64,000 nucleotides of DNA from Dichomitus squalens LYAD-421 SS1 (lineage: Eukaryota; Basidiomycota; Agaricomycetes; Polyporales; Polyporaceae), in NCBI RefSeq assembly GCF_000275845.1, contig NW_006766885.1:1254604-1318603 (forward strand), in the 5' to 3' direction. Shown here in pieces: positions 13,064 to 25,138 of this stretch; the first letter of the stretch is position 1; the number at the start of each line of letters is the position of its first letter. A program made the position numbers and the translations under genes. Under the pieces are notes generated by a model. It ran no database searches. It was not told where the DNA came from and saw only the letters and a program-made list of their open reading frames with translations.

Positions 13064-14589
13064 CTACTCGTAGACGTAGCAAAGGTAACCGCCGGTCGTG
13101 TTCATGACATCGTAGATCGTCACTTCGTCGAACATGCCATCAGCCGGGATCTTGGAGTTCAGCTGCAAGAACCACAGTTATCAGTAAAGGCGATAGGAAG
13201 GCGCTACGGGGGGAGCAGCCGACTGGGAGGACGACGGACCGAGAGATAGGGCGGCATGCCATTGGGATATTCGCTTAACGCCTGTAGGGATGTGATGTTC
13301 TGCACAGAACCACCGTGGTACGCCCAGAAGTTCTGTGGGTTGGCATGCTGCCAGTCATACCAGACCTTGTCGACCATCTGACACAAAGAGCGATATGAGA
13401 GTCTTTGTTATTAGGAAGCTGAACGGACTGTATATGCTCACCGCGTGGTGCATTTGGAAGATCGGCTCTGCACGACCGAATAAGTTCACGCACATGCTTC
13501 ACTTTGTGAGCAGAAGCGACGTACCGTTGGCAGAGAAAGTGGGCTGGGGCTCGCAGTCGGGGTATGCGTCCGCCGGGCAGTAGCCACCCAAGTCACTGGT
13601 ATCCAAAAGACGCCCGGTATGAATCAGCGGACGTTCAACACTAAATGTGACATCGGCGCATACCCTCCCAGAATTTCATGCACGTTTCCATGCGGGCCCT
13701 CCGGCCGCTCCATGTAGAACTGCATGCCAGGGAAGTCGCCTGGAGTCCAGTGCACCATCTTCTGCACCTCTGCGGGGGTGAACGACACGTTGGCTTCTAG
13801 GGTGGGGTCAAGGATGGTTGGATTGTCCGCTAGTGCGATGTACGGTCGCAGGGTAAAGTTGCGCCGGAGGGTGTGTGACACAGGGTAGGCGAGCTGCAGG
13901 TCACGGAATGCACCATCCTGGACTTGAATGTCCTTAGCCGGGTCGCCCCAGCCACCCAGGCCGCTGATAGGGTCAGAGTCTAGGAAGAGAGGGCTGTTCT
14001 TTACATCGGCGGAATCTACGGACAGGGCAGTCAGCTCTCGCCAACTTGTTGGCAATGGGGAGATGTCTAACCAAGAGACCAGTTCCAGTATGGAGCGGTG
14101 CCGGCATAGCCGCACTTAGACTTCATGGCGCTTTCGATCACCGCTACATACCAGCGATGCCACGGGAAGAAGAGACCTGTGCTATGGATCTATGGAGCGG
14201 ATGTCAATAGAAAGAAGATGAGACAAACGATTCGGAAACTTGCCCGAGTATTAAGGTCCATGTGAATGTAAACGAGGTCGTCCCAGTAACTGCTCGAATT
14301 ATTGATAGGGGGGATATTGGAGATCGTTCTGTTGACGATTGGTGCGAGATTGGGATCGTGAGGAAGCGATGCTAGACACTATAATCGAACGTGGTTAAGA
14401 ATTGAAGAGAGGTATATATGCTAGAGAAAGGCCAACCTTGACGGCGGCAATCCAGGCAGCCTTCTCGATGGTGGACAATGTACGCCACTCCTTCCTGACT
14501 GCTGGGTTTGTGCACTCGGCGGCTTCACCTAGGAAGGCGAAGAAAATCAGAACAACAGTGAGAGAAGAAGCGAGCTGGATCCAATGCAT
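13064..14589 (-). CDS. Secreted tyrosinase (type 3 copper), paralogue B
   Basis: Paralogue of the gene at 9374-10935. Eight exons: 14437-14589, 14244-14378, 14072-14189, 13664-14015, 13525-13595, 13442-13467, 13240-13377, 13064-13162; 363 residues. Exons 2, 3, 5, 6 and 8 have exactly the same lengths as in A. A signal peptide precedes the mature end near AECTNPAV. Copper ligands: His90, His98, His107 (FPWHRWY); HxxxH at 244/248 (PHGNVH); HH at 283-284. The tail GGYLCYVYE is the same in both copies. Intron 2 begins GCAAGT rather than GT, where A has GTAGGC. Active-site residues are intact, so it is probably functional. Substrate and role (pigment, defence, phenol detoxification) are not decidable here. 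Confidence 0.9.
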
Positions 14590-14679
14590 GGCGGTGGTTA
14601 GCAGCGCGTTCTCGCCGTGAAGGTCTAGATAGGGAGGACCGGGTGGGTGCGCCAAGTCGTTCTTGTGATGCATCTTAGG

Positions 14680-14687
14680 CTTTTATA
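14680..14687 (-). promoter_or_regulatory. TATA box of tyrosinase B
   Basis: TATAAAAG on the minus strand, about 95 bp before the start codon at 14589, in the same sequence context as the box of paralogue A. Confidence 0.65.
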
Positions 14688-15423
14688 TGCTTACCTCCCG
14701 TCTATCTACGACTGCGGAAGTCCTACCAGTGGCACGCGAATAGCCTCGCGACATTCGACCTGATACCAGAGTCAGTCGGCACTGGGATGAGCAGGAGTCT
14801 TCGCGCGAAGATCGGCTGTGTGGTCTAAAGTTAACACGCCAAGATCGTATAGGCATCGTCTATCGAGGGCGCCGAAGCGGTGATCGGTGCGCAGAAACGC
14901 CCCCTGAGAGCGAAGCGTGGGCGCGCAGAACCGCTGTCCGGTCGGGTGATGTTCAATGAAAAAAGGAAGCGTCAAGGAGCCAGAATCGACGTCAGTCGGC
15001 GAGTTCAATTGCTCATTAAGACTGTCATTGCATGAGGATTAAGGCATTTGAAACGTAAACACCGACGCCACACTGACCTGTCTCCGCATGCGAGGTGCGA
15101 CCCATCGCGCTCCCCTGTATTTCGATTCTGCATAGGAGAGCCCCATGAGAATTCGGCTAGAGCAGAGGAGGTCCGGAGGATGTAACACTGTGGAGCCATC
15201 ATAGCATGAATCACTGCTAGATGCAAATACTAGCATACGACCTAGAATGCGTAGAGAGCTGCTCGAGCCAATCAGACTGGCGGACTGTTAAGGCCAACCC
15301 GCCGCTGAAGCTTCCCATATGAGATGTCGTCGGGGAGATAGTAGCGGTGCTAATCAGAACCCTTACGGGCATGCGGTCCGATACCCTGGCCAACCGTCAA
15401 TCAAATAAGATAATGGTGTTGCT

Positions 15424-15550
15424 ACCTGATGTTGCTGGCTACTTTCTGCAAGTCGTCGTCGGAAAGATGGAGTGCGAAGGCTTGCGGTACCGAGGATCGC
15501 GGCATATTGGACTGCATCCTGTATTCGTCAACCTCACGGTATGTACTCGA
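15424..15550 (-). other. Possible isolated coding exon, unidentified
   Basis: On the minus strand a frame reading YREVDEY...SVPQAFALHLSDDDLQKVASN ends at a GT donor (GTAGCA, near 15423) and is preceded by a GTAAGT donor-like site and an AG. The composition looks protein-like, but I cannot connect it to a start, a stop or a family. It may be a gene remnant or chance. Confidence 0.2.
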
Positions 15551-16095
15551 GACGCCGCAACCGATCGGAGCAACACGACTTACCTGTCTCACGCCCGCTC
15601 CACTCACGGTCGCGCGGGGTTCGGAGAATTTGCGCTGGCATAGAGAAACTGGGGACGATGCGAATATCATACAGAATCTAGTCTGAGGAAATGGGCACAA
15701 AGGTAATCATTGCTGCGTTACTGCGTTATGAGAGACACCGAGGTAATCCATGCACGCATGCGACCAAAAAGAGAACAGATGTATACAGATGGTGTTGGTA
15801 GCAGCCAAGCCATGGTGGGTATCGAAATCGATCACGATATTGCGAAGCGGTGAGCAGAGGGGGAGGGGGACGGGAATAATCGTGAACAGTAAATATCGGT
15901 ACTCGGAGTATAGTTGAAGCATATGCATACGGGACCAGATGGGCATGGTTACATGGGAGTAGGTTGTCTTGTGCGGTAGCAACACGAGCGGCAAGCGCCG
16001 CTCTGAGCCCCGGGGAAAATGTACACCGTCCGACGGGGAAAATTGATTATGATACACCATGTGGGAAAGTCCGTCGTGGCGTGCATGCGTCGCGT

Positions 16096-19000
16096 TCATG
16101 ACTTCATCGCCGGGGGAGGAACGTCCGAGAACGTGATCGCAAGGCAACCTAGCCAAGCCATCTCGACCGCGGCGCGTCCAATGGGCGTGAGCGTGTATGT
16201 CGGGTCAAATTCGTCCATCATCTCCTCTTCATGCACGGGCGACGGGGGCTGTGGCGGCTGGTTCTCCACTATCGCTGTGGCAAGACCAACGGAGGCAAGA
16301 CCCTCCGGAAGAAATTCAATTTCCTTCTCTTTCCCAGAGCACACCCCGATGACGACGTCACCAGGGTGCTGCTCACGAATTGAGGCGGGAGGAAGGGCTG
16401 CCATAGCTTCCGTCATGGGGCCCGTTATCGCCAAACCTTCGCTCGGCAAACGAACACCAGTTCCGAGGAAGTCTTGATAGGAGACCAGGCGAGCGCACAC
16501 ACGGAACGAGGACTTCGGAATCCCCTTCGTCTTCGGCGCAACGGCCGTAGATGTCGCCAGAGAGTCGGCCCGAGAGCGTTTCTTGTTCGCGTCACCCTTC
16601 TTTTTCTTGTTCTTGCGCTCGTCGAAGGGCACGTAATAGACGATGAGGTACTGGCGCTCCTCGACGGGAAGTATGTATTTGGCGCTGTCCTCGTTAGCGA
16701 CGGTAGACGATTCATCTGTGTTGCAGGGCCAGAGCGGGAGCAGCATGTGGAGGGCATCCACAGGGACCTCCTCGAATACGTTGACGCCTGCTTGGTTCTT
16801 CATCGGCTGCTTGCCCTTACTGCGTTCGGCGCGATTAGGTCGGAAGGTCGGCAGTAGGCCAACGTCCTTGAACGAGTCGTTGAGATTCTGGATAACGCGC
16901 TCGCGCTCTTCTTGCTTCGAGCGAGGTGCGAGGGTAACCCAAGGCGGTAACGTAGGGGTGAAGGCTGCATCGGGTGACGGACCGGCAGTCTTCGCACCGG
17001 CCCGGACGTTGTTCCCCCGTATGCGCCGCGCAATCCTCTCAAGCATCCCACCACCACCTGAATGCTCGTGCTCGACGTGATGGTCAGACCGTCCGCGGAG
17101 ATACTCGATACTCCCCGAGTCCAGGGTGGCAAAGGCCTCCGCATGGGATGTTCGCGGATGGCGAGTCTCGTCATCAAGATCCATGCCGTCTTCGTCACGA
17201 CCATTCCGTGTAATGGATGACGGAAGCCGATCACGAGAGAACATCGACACATCGAGGGTGGGCGCGGGAGAAGGTTCAGCGGAAATTGTAGTAGTAGAGG
17301 TCGAGTAGCTCGTAGAAGCGGCAGACGATGGCACGATGGTAGGGGAGGTCGGGACAGAAGGCGGAGAAGCTGTATACGGCCGCCTCCCCATCGGACTGTC
17401 TTCTTCCACGATCCTGCTGGTAGCCGTCACTGTCGACGCGTGCGTCGCGTTGCTCGAAGTAACGCTACCGACGCTCGCAGTCTGACTGGACGTGTCCGAC
17501 GCGCCCTTTTGACCCATCTTGCCCTTGTCCTTCGCCTTTCCCTTGTCCTTCGCCTTGTCCCGCTCCTTATCCTTCGACCGATCACGGCCGCCCGACTCAC
17601 GATCGGCAGGTCTAGGCTGCCCTTCGGTAAGGAGGCCATGAGCATTCAGCTGGCTGGTCGTTCGAGTGCTCGTGAAATGGGCCTGCACGTCCATCGTTGC
17701 AAGCAGGATCGTCCCGCTCGTGTGTACATGGAACGACGTCCCACCAGGCTTGTGCGCGCGTCCGAACAAGCCGTACTTGCGGAAGATACTGAACGCGATC
17801 GCCCGGGAATGCCTGTGGATGATGGAGTGCGGACCGCCCTTCGTGTTCCCGCGCGAGAACGGGTCGGCGATATGGCGGACATTGATGCGCTGCGTGGGTG
17901 CTTTCGAGGGATCTGTAGGGGGACAGCTCGTCAATAAATGCATCAGGCACATCCTGAAGGACTTGATGGCGTACGTTCTGTCCACTGCTTGTCAACCTTG
18001 AACCTGCCCACGTACTGATGTCGCCAGAGCTCGTGGATCGCTGGACGACCAGCGCGAGCCGGAAGAACGTTGACGGCAGAGCCGTCTGCCATCTCCTTCC
18101 GGAAGCTCCACTCCTCGCGCCGCCTGAGATATCCTTTGTCGAGCTTCCGCAGCTGCGAAGTGAAGGCATCGTCGCTCATCGTCGTCGTGCTGGATCGACG
18201 TCCACTCGAGATCGAGTTCTGGTATTCCCACGGAGCGATAATGGACGTGCTAGGACGGCGGGAGTCTAGTCCACCTGCAGCGATGTATGAAGGCGCGCCC
18301 GACGACCACGATCGCCGAATGCCATCGCCAAGGATGTACTGGAGGTTGAAGCCCTCGTACGTGTCCGTCACCACCGGATCCGTCGTGATGTTATCGTCCA
18401 GCTGCACCTGCTCGTCCTGCTCATTCCGCACAAACGCCTCTTCCTGCGCCTGCACCTGCGCCTCCAGATTGCGCCAGTCCGCGAGGGTGGTGGGCTGACT
18501 CGTCGCCTGCACATGAGGAAGCGCAGCGGGCGAGTGCTGGCCAAGCTCGTCGCCGAGACTCCTGCTCATGCGGCGTTCGGCCAGGATCGTCGCTTCGCTG
18601 TCTTCGCGGCCCCGAGGAGTGGTGCCTGGGGCACCGGGAATGTTCCATGGGACGCTTCCACGGCGAGATGGAGGATGGGACCCGAAAGAGCTCGGCGTGC
18701 CCTCCTCGCCGCCGCTGTCCACTCGAGCGAAGGTGACAGGCGAGGACGCACCGGCATCAACGTGCTCTATATCCTCGTCTTCATCTTGGTACTCACTCGG
18801 ATCCTGCGACATGTAGCTGGGGGCGAAACTCAGCCTGCTGTACCGCTCATCTCGTGCAGGACCCGGAGCGTAGTAGGACTTGTCACCACCGCCGAAGGTG
18901 TGCAGGGAGGCGGCATCAGAAATATCTTCACGAGAGGGGTTCCGATAGTCAAACTCCACGTCCGTATCAAGCTCTTCGCCATCGTCATCGTACGCAGTGG

Positions 19001-20013
19001 CCGAATCCAGCTCTACTTCCGAATCTGTGTCGGCGCGGGGTGACGAAGCCGATCCCGAGGGACCGGAGTATGCGTTGGTGGGGAGAGAAGGTCTGCGGGT
19101 ACCATCATCGATAGCACGCATCTTGGCCCTGTTCTGTCTTGCTGCCTCGTCCTCGTCCTCGTCCTCGTCTGACCAAGCTCCGTCCTTCACGTCCAAAGTA
19201 CTGATCTTGGGTGTATTCCGAGCACGAGTGGTGCCGCTCGAGCCTGAAATAGACTGCCGAGGGGTATGAAGATCGCCACTATTGGAAGCCGCTACTGTGA
19301 AGGGACTGATCGACTGGTCTGTGGGTCGCTGAGGTGATCGCGCGGCACCGAAGGTATACGTAGAGAGATTGGAGTAGATGTCGTCAGGAGGCATGAGCAC
19401 GTTAGCATTGTCGTTGTGGACCAAAGGTACAGGCTGCGACGGTGCGGCCTTAGCCGTCGACTGTTGCAGGATGTTGGGAAGTGAGCCGCGTCGGGACGAT
19501 GAGCTGGAAGCGGATGGCGAATGATTCGGTCGTCGAGGGAGTGGACGTAGAGATTGTAGCAGAGGCGGTCGCGACACAGTCGTACTGCTCTGTGCTCTGA
19601 AGGAGGAAGGGGTGTTACGACACAAGCTATTGCTCGAGCAAGTGTACGTACTGATTTGGGATAGACCTGCGCCTCGAGGATGGAGGTGCATTGGTGCTGA
19701 CACTGTCAACGGGAGTACGTGGAATGATGGCTCTCCCGATACCAAAGCGTGCAGGGTCGTTGTCCTGAGAGTTATCGGTAGGGTTGTAATCTAGAAACGT
19801 AGACGAGGTGGAGGAGGACATCTGATCGTCAGCGGCAAGGGGGGCGTTTGTCGACCGAAGAGGGGCAAAGGGTGCACGGCGAGGAAGGAGGGGGATATTG
19901 GCTGAAGACGTGGTGGAGGATGTGGATGGAGTCCGGCTGGAGAGACTTCGGGGTCGTGAAGTGGGCTTTTCGGGCTGATGGGACGGGGCGTCGCTGCGTC
20001 TGAGATGGAACAT
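16096..20013 (-). CDS. Large, mostly disordered protein of unknown function
   Basis: Three exons (19652-20013, 17975-19596, 16096-17912) with 55- and 62-nt introns give 1,266 residues; the frame closes exactly. I do not recognise the family. The N-terminal 450 residues are Ser/Pro-rich with an acidic Asp-Glu run. A folded-looking stretch around residues 600-730 contains SQLRKLDKGYLRRREEW, ELWRHQYVGRFKV, NVRHIADPFSRG and IAFSIFRKYGLFG. A Lys/Asp run (KDKERDKAKDKGKAKDKGK) follows. A second ordered block near 1050-1260 includes LHMLLPLWPC, YLIVYYVPFDERK and FRVCARLVSYQDFLGTGVR. No signal peptide or membrane segment is evident. The two ordered blocks look conserved-protein-like, so a regulatory or scaffolding role is possible but unproven. 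Confidence 0.75.
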
Positions 20014-22395
20014 GGAAGAAATGGTTGTAGAGACAAGAACAGATGCGGCAAATCCGGAGAGGTGCCAGAGAGATTAAGAGGAGGACATTCGAAAGGGTCG
20101 GGGAGGACGAGATGGAGGAGGACGAGAAGGACAATGGGACTGACTGGACAGGCCTTCCCACGTGGCCGGCCGCTCTTGTGCCCGATTAGGTAGTTTTTGC
20201 GGAATCTGGCCGCGTTTCATTTGCTCGCCTCCTCCACATCTGCAACGCTTTATATTTCCTGCCGCCCCTCCTCCTCCATCGCTCCCACCCTCGGCGCAGA
20301 CTACGCGCCGCGCCCGTCACTTCTGACTTGCACAAAGATTTGCAGCGCCCTCTGGCGCGCTGGAGGATGCTCGACCACTCCCTGCTATTCCGGTCGCGGT
20401 CGTGCCGGTGTTCGTCACCACGGATCTGATCTCTGGCGAAACGCCCCGTCGAGCGGGCCCAAACTCAGAACTCTACAGCGCCACGTGTCTTCCGGTTCGC
20501 GACCCCTCCGTCTCCTCAGGAGAAGCGTTACCCTCCGACTGTGTGCTCGTCTCTATCATCAGCGACACTCGAGCCTTGTTCCACGGGAGTAAGTAATAAT
20601 GATTCGCATGCCACTACGCCACCGACATCGATCATTCGCCGTCGGCATGTGCGTGATTGCGTTGGCAGCGTATCCTGCCCACGACAACGACCTGCCACTG
20701 TTCTCGGGCCGGTCTGATGCCAAAATGGCCCGCGACGTCACCCCACGTTTTCGTCGTTAATGTACTTGGGACACAGCCACGGCGTAACTTGAAGGAGTCT
20801 GACGGCGGTTATGAAAGTCTATCATTCGGAGCCTCCTCGTACGCACTCATAAACACGTACCCGGCCATGTGCGCACGCACACATTTATATGAATCGGGCT
20901 TAGCGTCTCCCGCCCTGCCTCGGCGACGAGCGCGGCGGTGGCTTGTCTGTTCGCCACGGTATTCTCGCGGAACACTCAGAATCAAGCGGACCAAACTGCT
21001 GTCGGCCCGGTTATGGTTGTTTTCACAAAACTTCAGGAGGTTAGTATAGTACCTACTTGTAATGGTCAAAGCGCCAGTTTTGTCCTATCCCTCAGCAACA
21101 TCCCTCCGTTTCTCCGGAGTCAGCTTCGAGCATCACATACGTGAAGACACAGATATTACACGGCGCCACTGACGTACGTCCGCAGAGTATACAACGGTGA
21201 CATGTTGCGAGGCACAGGAACTTGCAAGATCACCATCCATAGGTCCAATGCATCCCCGGAAAAATCTCTCCCGCGTGTCTCACGGTTGTCGGACCGTCGC
21301 CAGCCGGTTATCGATATCCCGTTGAGGAAACCGGGCTTCGAGCCAAATCGAGTTGACTGAAACAGTCTGTGGCCTATGTTGAATGTCATATTCACTACAG
21401 TAATGGCAATCCTCCATTGTTCTCTTCTTCACCTTAGCGTTCCGCCACTTCACCATGATCCGCCGCCGTCGCAGCGCTTCGAATTTCAAGCGCTGCAAGG
21501 TCATCTCCGCCAAACATCCTCCGGGGGGCTCCAAGGCTTTACGCATGTTCAGCCAAGGTCGGTGCAGACATGAGATCGTGTGATTGCGTTCGCCATCTCT
21601 CAGCCAGAGAATCCCCCGCCTTGGCATCAGATTTCCTGCCATCGGACTCTCGCCTGTATGCACGCCGGTACCACAGTGTATCGCCGAAATCGGTCGAAGG
21701 CGTCGCGGGTCGTTCGGTACATCCCTAGGCACGCACACCGCCAAGTATCATTTCGTCTCCCTGTTGTTAGGAAGTTGCTCGTGTCCCATTGTACCAGATA
21801 TATATGTGGGGATACCGGAGAGGTGCCCAAGATTCCATCATGGAGGTAGAGGGCGATCGATCTATCACATTCGACCTATTACATCTGATCCACCTAGCGG
21901 CTCAATGTCCGATTTATTCCACAGGTACGCAATAACGCGAAATGCCGGGACGGTGCGGCTCTGCAAGACACCCTCACATCTAGTCGATCATAACTGGACG
22001 CCTTTCATGTTTCACTGGAGGTACCCATAATTGGACCATATGACGGTGTTCACCCGGCATGCCTGGGTACCTTAGTCCTACCGCGGACCCCGCTGGCCCG
22101 AACCTTAACCAGAATCTGATGAAGCAGTCTCCTATCCAGCGCCGCCGCCGAAGAACGAGATGGGAAAGAAGACGTCAAAATGATGGCCAAATGCTATGAC
22201 TGAATATAGCGATTTTGAAAGCTAAGCTTTGCACAGACCGTCCACATGCAAGAATACCCATGGTGAAGTTCAGAAAGGCCCTCAAAGCGTCCGAGGATTT
22301 CTAACAGGACAACGGAAGGAAGAACACCCGTAATATCTTACAACGCCACAGTTGCTTCCATCGTTGCACCGCTCGCAATGTGATCTACTCTGTAT
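20014..22395. other. Intergenic region
   Basis: About 2.4 kb: promoter of the large unknown gene on one side and 3' flank of the MFS gene on the other. Frames at 20197-20592 and 21280-21744 have no family resemblance and no splice logic. No repeats with clear ends were seen. Confidence 0.5.
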
Positions 22396-24170
22396 CTACA
22401 GCCTCCATCTCGGCTCGCCCGGGGATAGCTGACGGTTGCGTCGCGTGTAAACATACCGTAACACCAGACCGGCGAGTGCACCGGAGAACATAAAGCCGGC
22501 GTTCGTATAGTGACCGGTGGGAAAGCCCGGCGATTCCGAGGTTTTGTATATGAATAAACCTGCAGGACAAACCATCATCAAATGACGACGCGCGAAAGGA
22601 GGGAAAACAGGATGCAGGAACATGAGAAGGACTCAGCACGAAAGAACAAAAAATAACATTAGGGGGGAAGGCGGGCGTACCGATGATCTGACCAAACGTC
22701 GAAAACGACCCATTGAGCGGGACTGCGAGCGTGGAAACTCCGGTCCCTCTGAGGTTTCCCGTGAGCCAGCTGAGGGTGGGACCCGATACCGCATACGCGA
22801 AGGGGACGCCAACACACAACACTGCGTAGCGAGCGGTGAACGCGGTCGGCGGTAGCGATCCTGAAAACGAATGAAACAGAATTTAGCCTGGATACGCACT
22901 GAGTCATGAATAGCTAGTAATACTGTGCTTACCTTCGATGACGAAGGAGATCCCGCATATCGCAAAAGACGCAGCCATAGCCCAAGCGCGCATCTCGAAT
23001 CGGTCGGATATCCACGCGACGGCGGTGACGACAAAGAAGGCGAGTGCGTACGGGGGCACTGTGAAGAGTTGCGCGCGGAGTCCTGCAAATCCCAGACCCT
23101 GGACGATCGTCGGCGTGAAGAGGGAGATGCTGGAGAACCCAACGGAGTATGCAATCCAGATCCAATGGTGAAGGTAAAGCCGCCAGTCGAGGAGGGTGTC
23201 GCGTGCGTCCTTCCAAGTGATGGCCTCGTGTCCCAAGGACGCGACACCTTCGATGCGCTCAGTGGCTAGCTCGCGCTCTTCTGGAGACAGCCACGAAACG
23301 GTCTCGGGGTAATCTGGATAGAACCATAGAATGAAGGGCGCGATGAAGCAGGACGCAGCGCCTTCAATGAGGAAGAGCCACCTCCAACCTTCTAAGCCGT
23401 GTGCGCCATTGACCGTGCCAATGCCGAAGGCTATCGCGCTTCCAAAGGCACCGCCTAGAGTAGCACCGGCCACTATCAGCGCAACGCGAACGGCGCGTTC
23501 GTTCGGTTTGTACCAAAAGGTAAGGCAGTAGATGAGACCTGGGAAGAGACCTGCTTCGAACATCCCGAGGAGGAAACGGGTGGCAAGGAGTCCTCCATAG
23601 TTTCGCGTGGCCGCGATCAGCATAGTCATCGCTCCCCATGCAAGCATCAAGAAGGAGAACCATCGGCTAGGTTTGTACTTCTTCAAAAGGTAGTTGGATG
23701 GTACCTCGAACACGGTGTAGGCGACATAAAACACCATAAGGGCGATGATGTATTGGTTATTCGTCAGTCGCAAGCTTTGTTGTAGCGAGTTCCCTGTGTC
23801 ATTGTTGAGAACCTTTGCGTTACCCTTCCGAGAAATTGAGTAACAAGGAGAGCTTGAGAATTGTTTACTCACGATGTTTGAGCGGTCAATGAAGCACAGC
23901 ACATACATCGCTGTTGACCCCGTAATCATTCGCAAGTCAATTCGTCTCACCAGCCTGTCCGGTATCCACTGTTGACAACTACTCGTTTGGAACAAGACTG
24001 ATTGCTAACCTTCGTTCAGCTTCTTGATCCACCACATAGACCTCGCTATCAACATCTAAGGCGTCTTCGAGATGCGTGATGGATGCCTGCTTCTCATCCT
24101 TTTCCCGGTCAGGTGAGCATGCTTCAATGTCGGCCTCGACGCAGTGAGGGAGCGTGCTGATAACCATCAT
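22396..24170 (-). CDS. MFS transporter, anion:cation symporter (allantoate/nicotinate/pantothenate permease-like)
   Basis: Five exons: 24010-24170, 23873-23954, 22933-23824, 22681-22860, 22396-22559; 492 residues. After a charged cytosolic N-terminus comes VRRIDLRMI, then helix 1 with CFIDRSNIGNAK, the signature start of fungal ACS-family carriers of the Tna1/Dal5/Liz1 type. GWRWLFLIEG and the following YPDYPETVSWLS before the central loop are also typical. About twelve hydrophobic segments are expected and can be traced. The family imports organic anions or vitamins with protons at the plasma membrane; the substrate here is unknown. The start is the first of two adjacent ATGs (24170, 24167). 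No catabolic genes neighbour it. Confidence 0.88.
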
Positions 24171-25138
24171 AGCCGTCAGGTGCGGGAGGAGAGGGCCCTC
24201 TTTTGTCCCTCTGACCTCGAGGTTTTTAAGCGGACGAAAGGCAGGAACTCGGATATAATTATAGATGCGACGGCACTCCATGGGGAAGGAGCATGGATAG
24301 TTTTGATGGTCATCTGAGAGGAGCCTGCGTAGATTTTGAACTTACTTCGAGCTTCTCTCCGCTCCCCCTCCCACGCTGCAGTGGAAGAAGAATACGTCAA
24401 ATATTAGTGCCTTATGCGGAAATACGAGGCCCTACTTAGACATTGACGGCGTTGATAGCTGACGGTTTGTTATACAATGTGTGTAGGGAAGAAGCCGTGA
24501 ACAAGGTCCGATGTAATATCTGAGTACCACTGTTGTGAGCGTACAGAAGAAAACACGAAAATCAGGGATGTTCCTGAACAGCCACGAATAGACGTGAGTC
24601 ACAGATGTATTTTTGCCAATGATTCTCTCGAGCAGTTCCACTTCCCGCGAGTAATATATGATCGGTCGGTGGCATTCCAGCTGCGAGACTCTTGTGCATG
24701 GCTTGCCGGCAATTATCCGCCCGCGCCGTACAGTGGAAGCGACTCGAACGCAGCTTGCCAAGGCACAATTAAAGTAAGGCAAAAAGCGTAGTACGCACCT
24801 TGTGCGAAGTGGTACATACGCTTCGCGTGGGTCAACTCGTCCCCTGACCGCCCTGCTATGACTGTGTTGAGTACAAGCTGAATCTATCGGTCGAACTATA
24901 GACCCCGACACTCACCGGTACCGTGGTGGTCGTCAATGAGGCCTATGAGGGGTCTCTTGGGGCGCTACAGTTGGACACCAGGATTTCCCGTATATGGACA
25001 GAGGGTATGCTGATGTAATCCATTTTTTGGGTCTCTCAATCAAAGTTGCCGGGGTGTGCGCACCGTCCTACTTAGACGGCACCAACGTTGCCCGTGTCCT
25101 CCTCTGCACTCTGTTGTTCACCTCATCCTATCATTGCG
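24171..25138. promoter_or_regulatory. Divergent promoter region, MFS transporter / DBP10
   Basis: The 968 bp between head-to-head start codons. No gene seen. A pyrimidine-rich stretch (about 25090-25135) directly precedes the DBP10 start. Confidence 0.4.

Larger units (their letters stand above)
14590..16095. other. Intergenic region
   Basis: About 1.5 kb containing the tyrosinase B promoter and the 3' flank of the next gene. It includes a weak coding-like stretch at 15424-15550, listed separately. Confidence 0.5.

Noticed and set aside
20197..21744. Frames at 20197-20592 (+) and 21280-21744 (-)
   Set aside because: Low-complexity or Arg-rich translation, no splice partners and no recognisable motifs.
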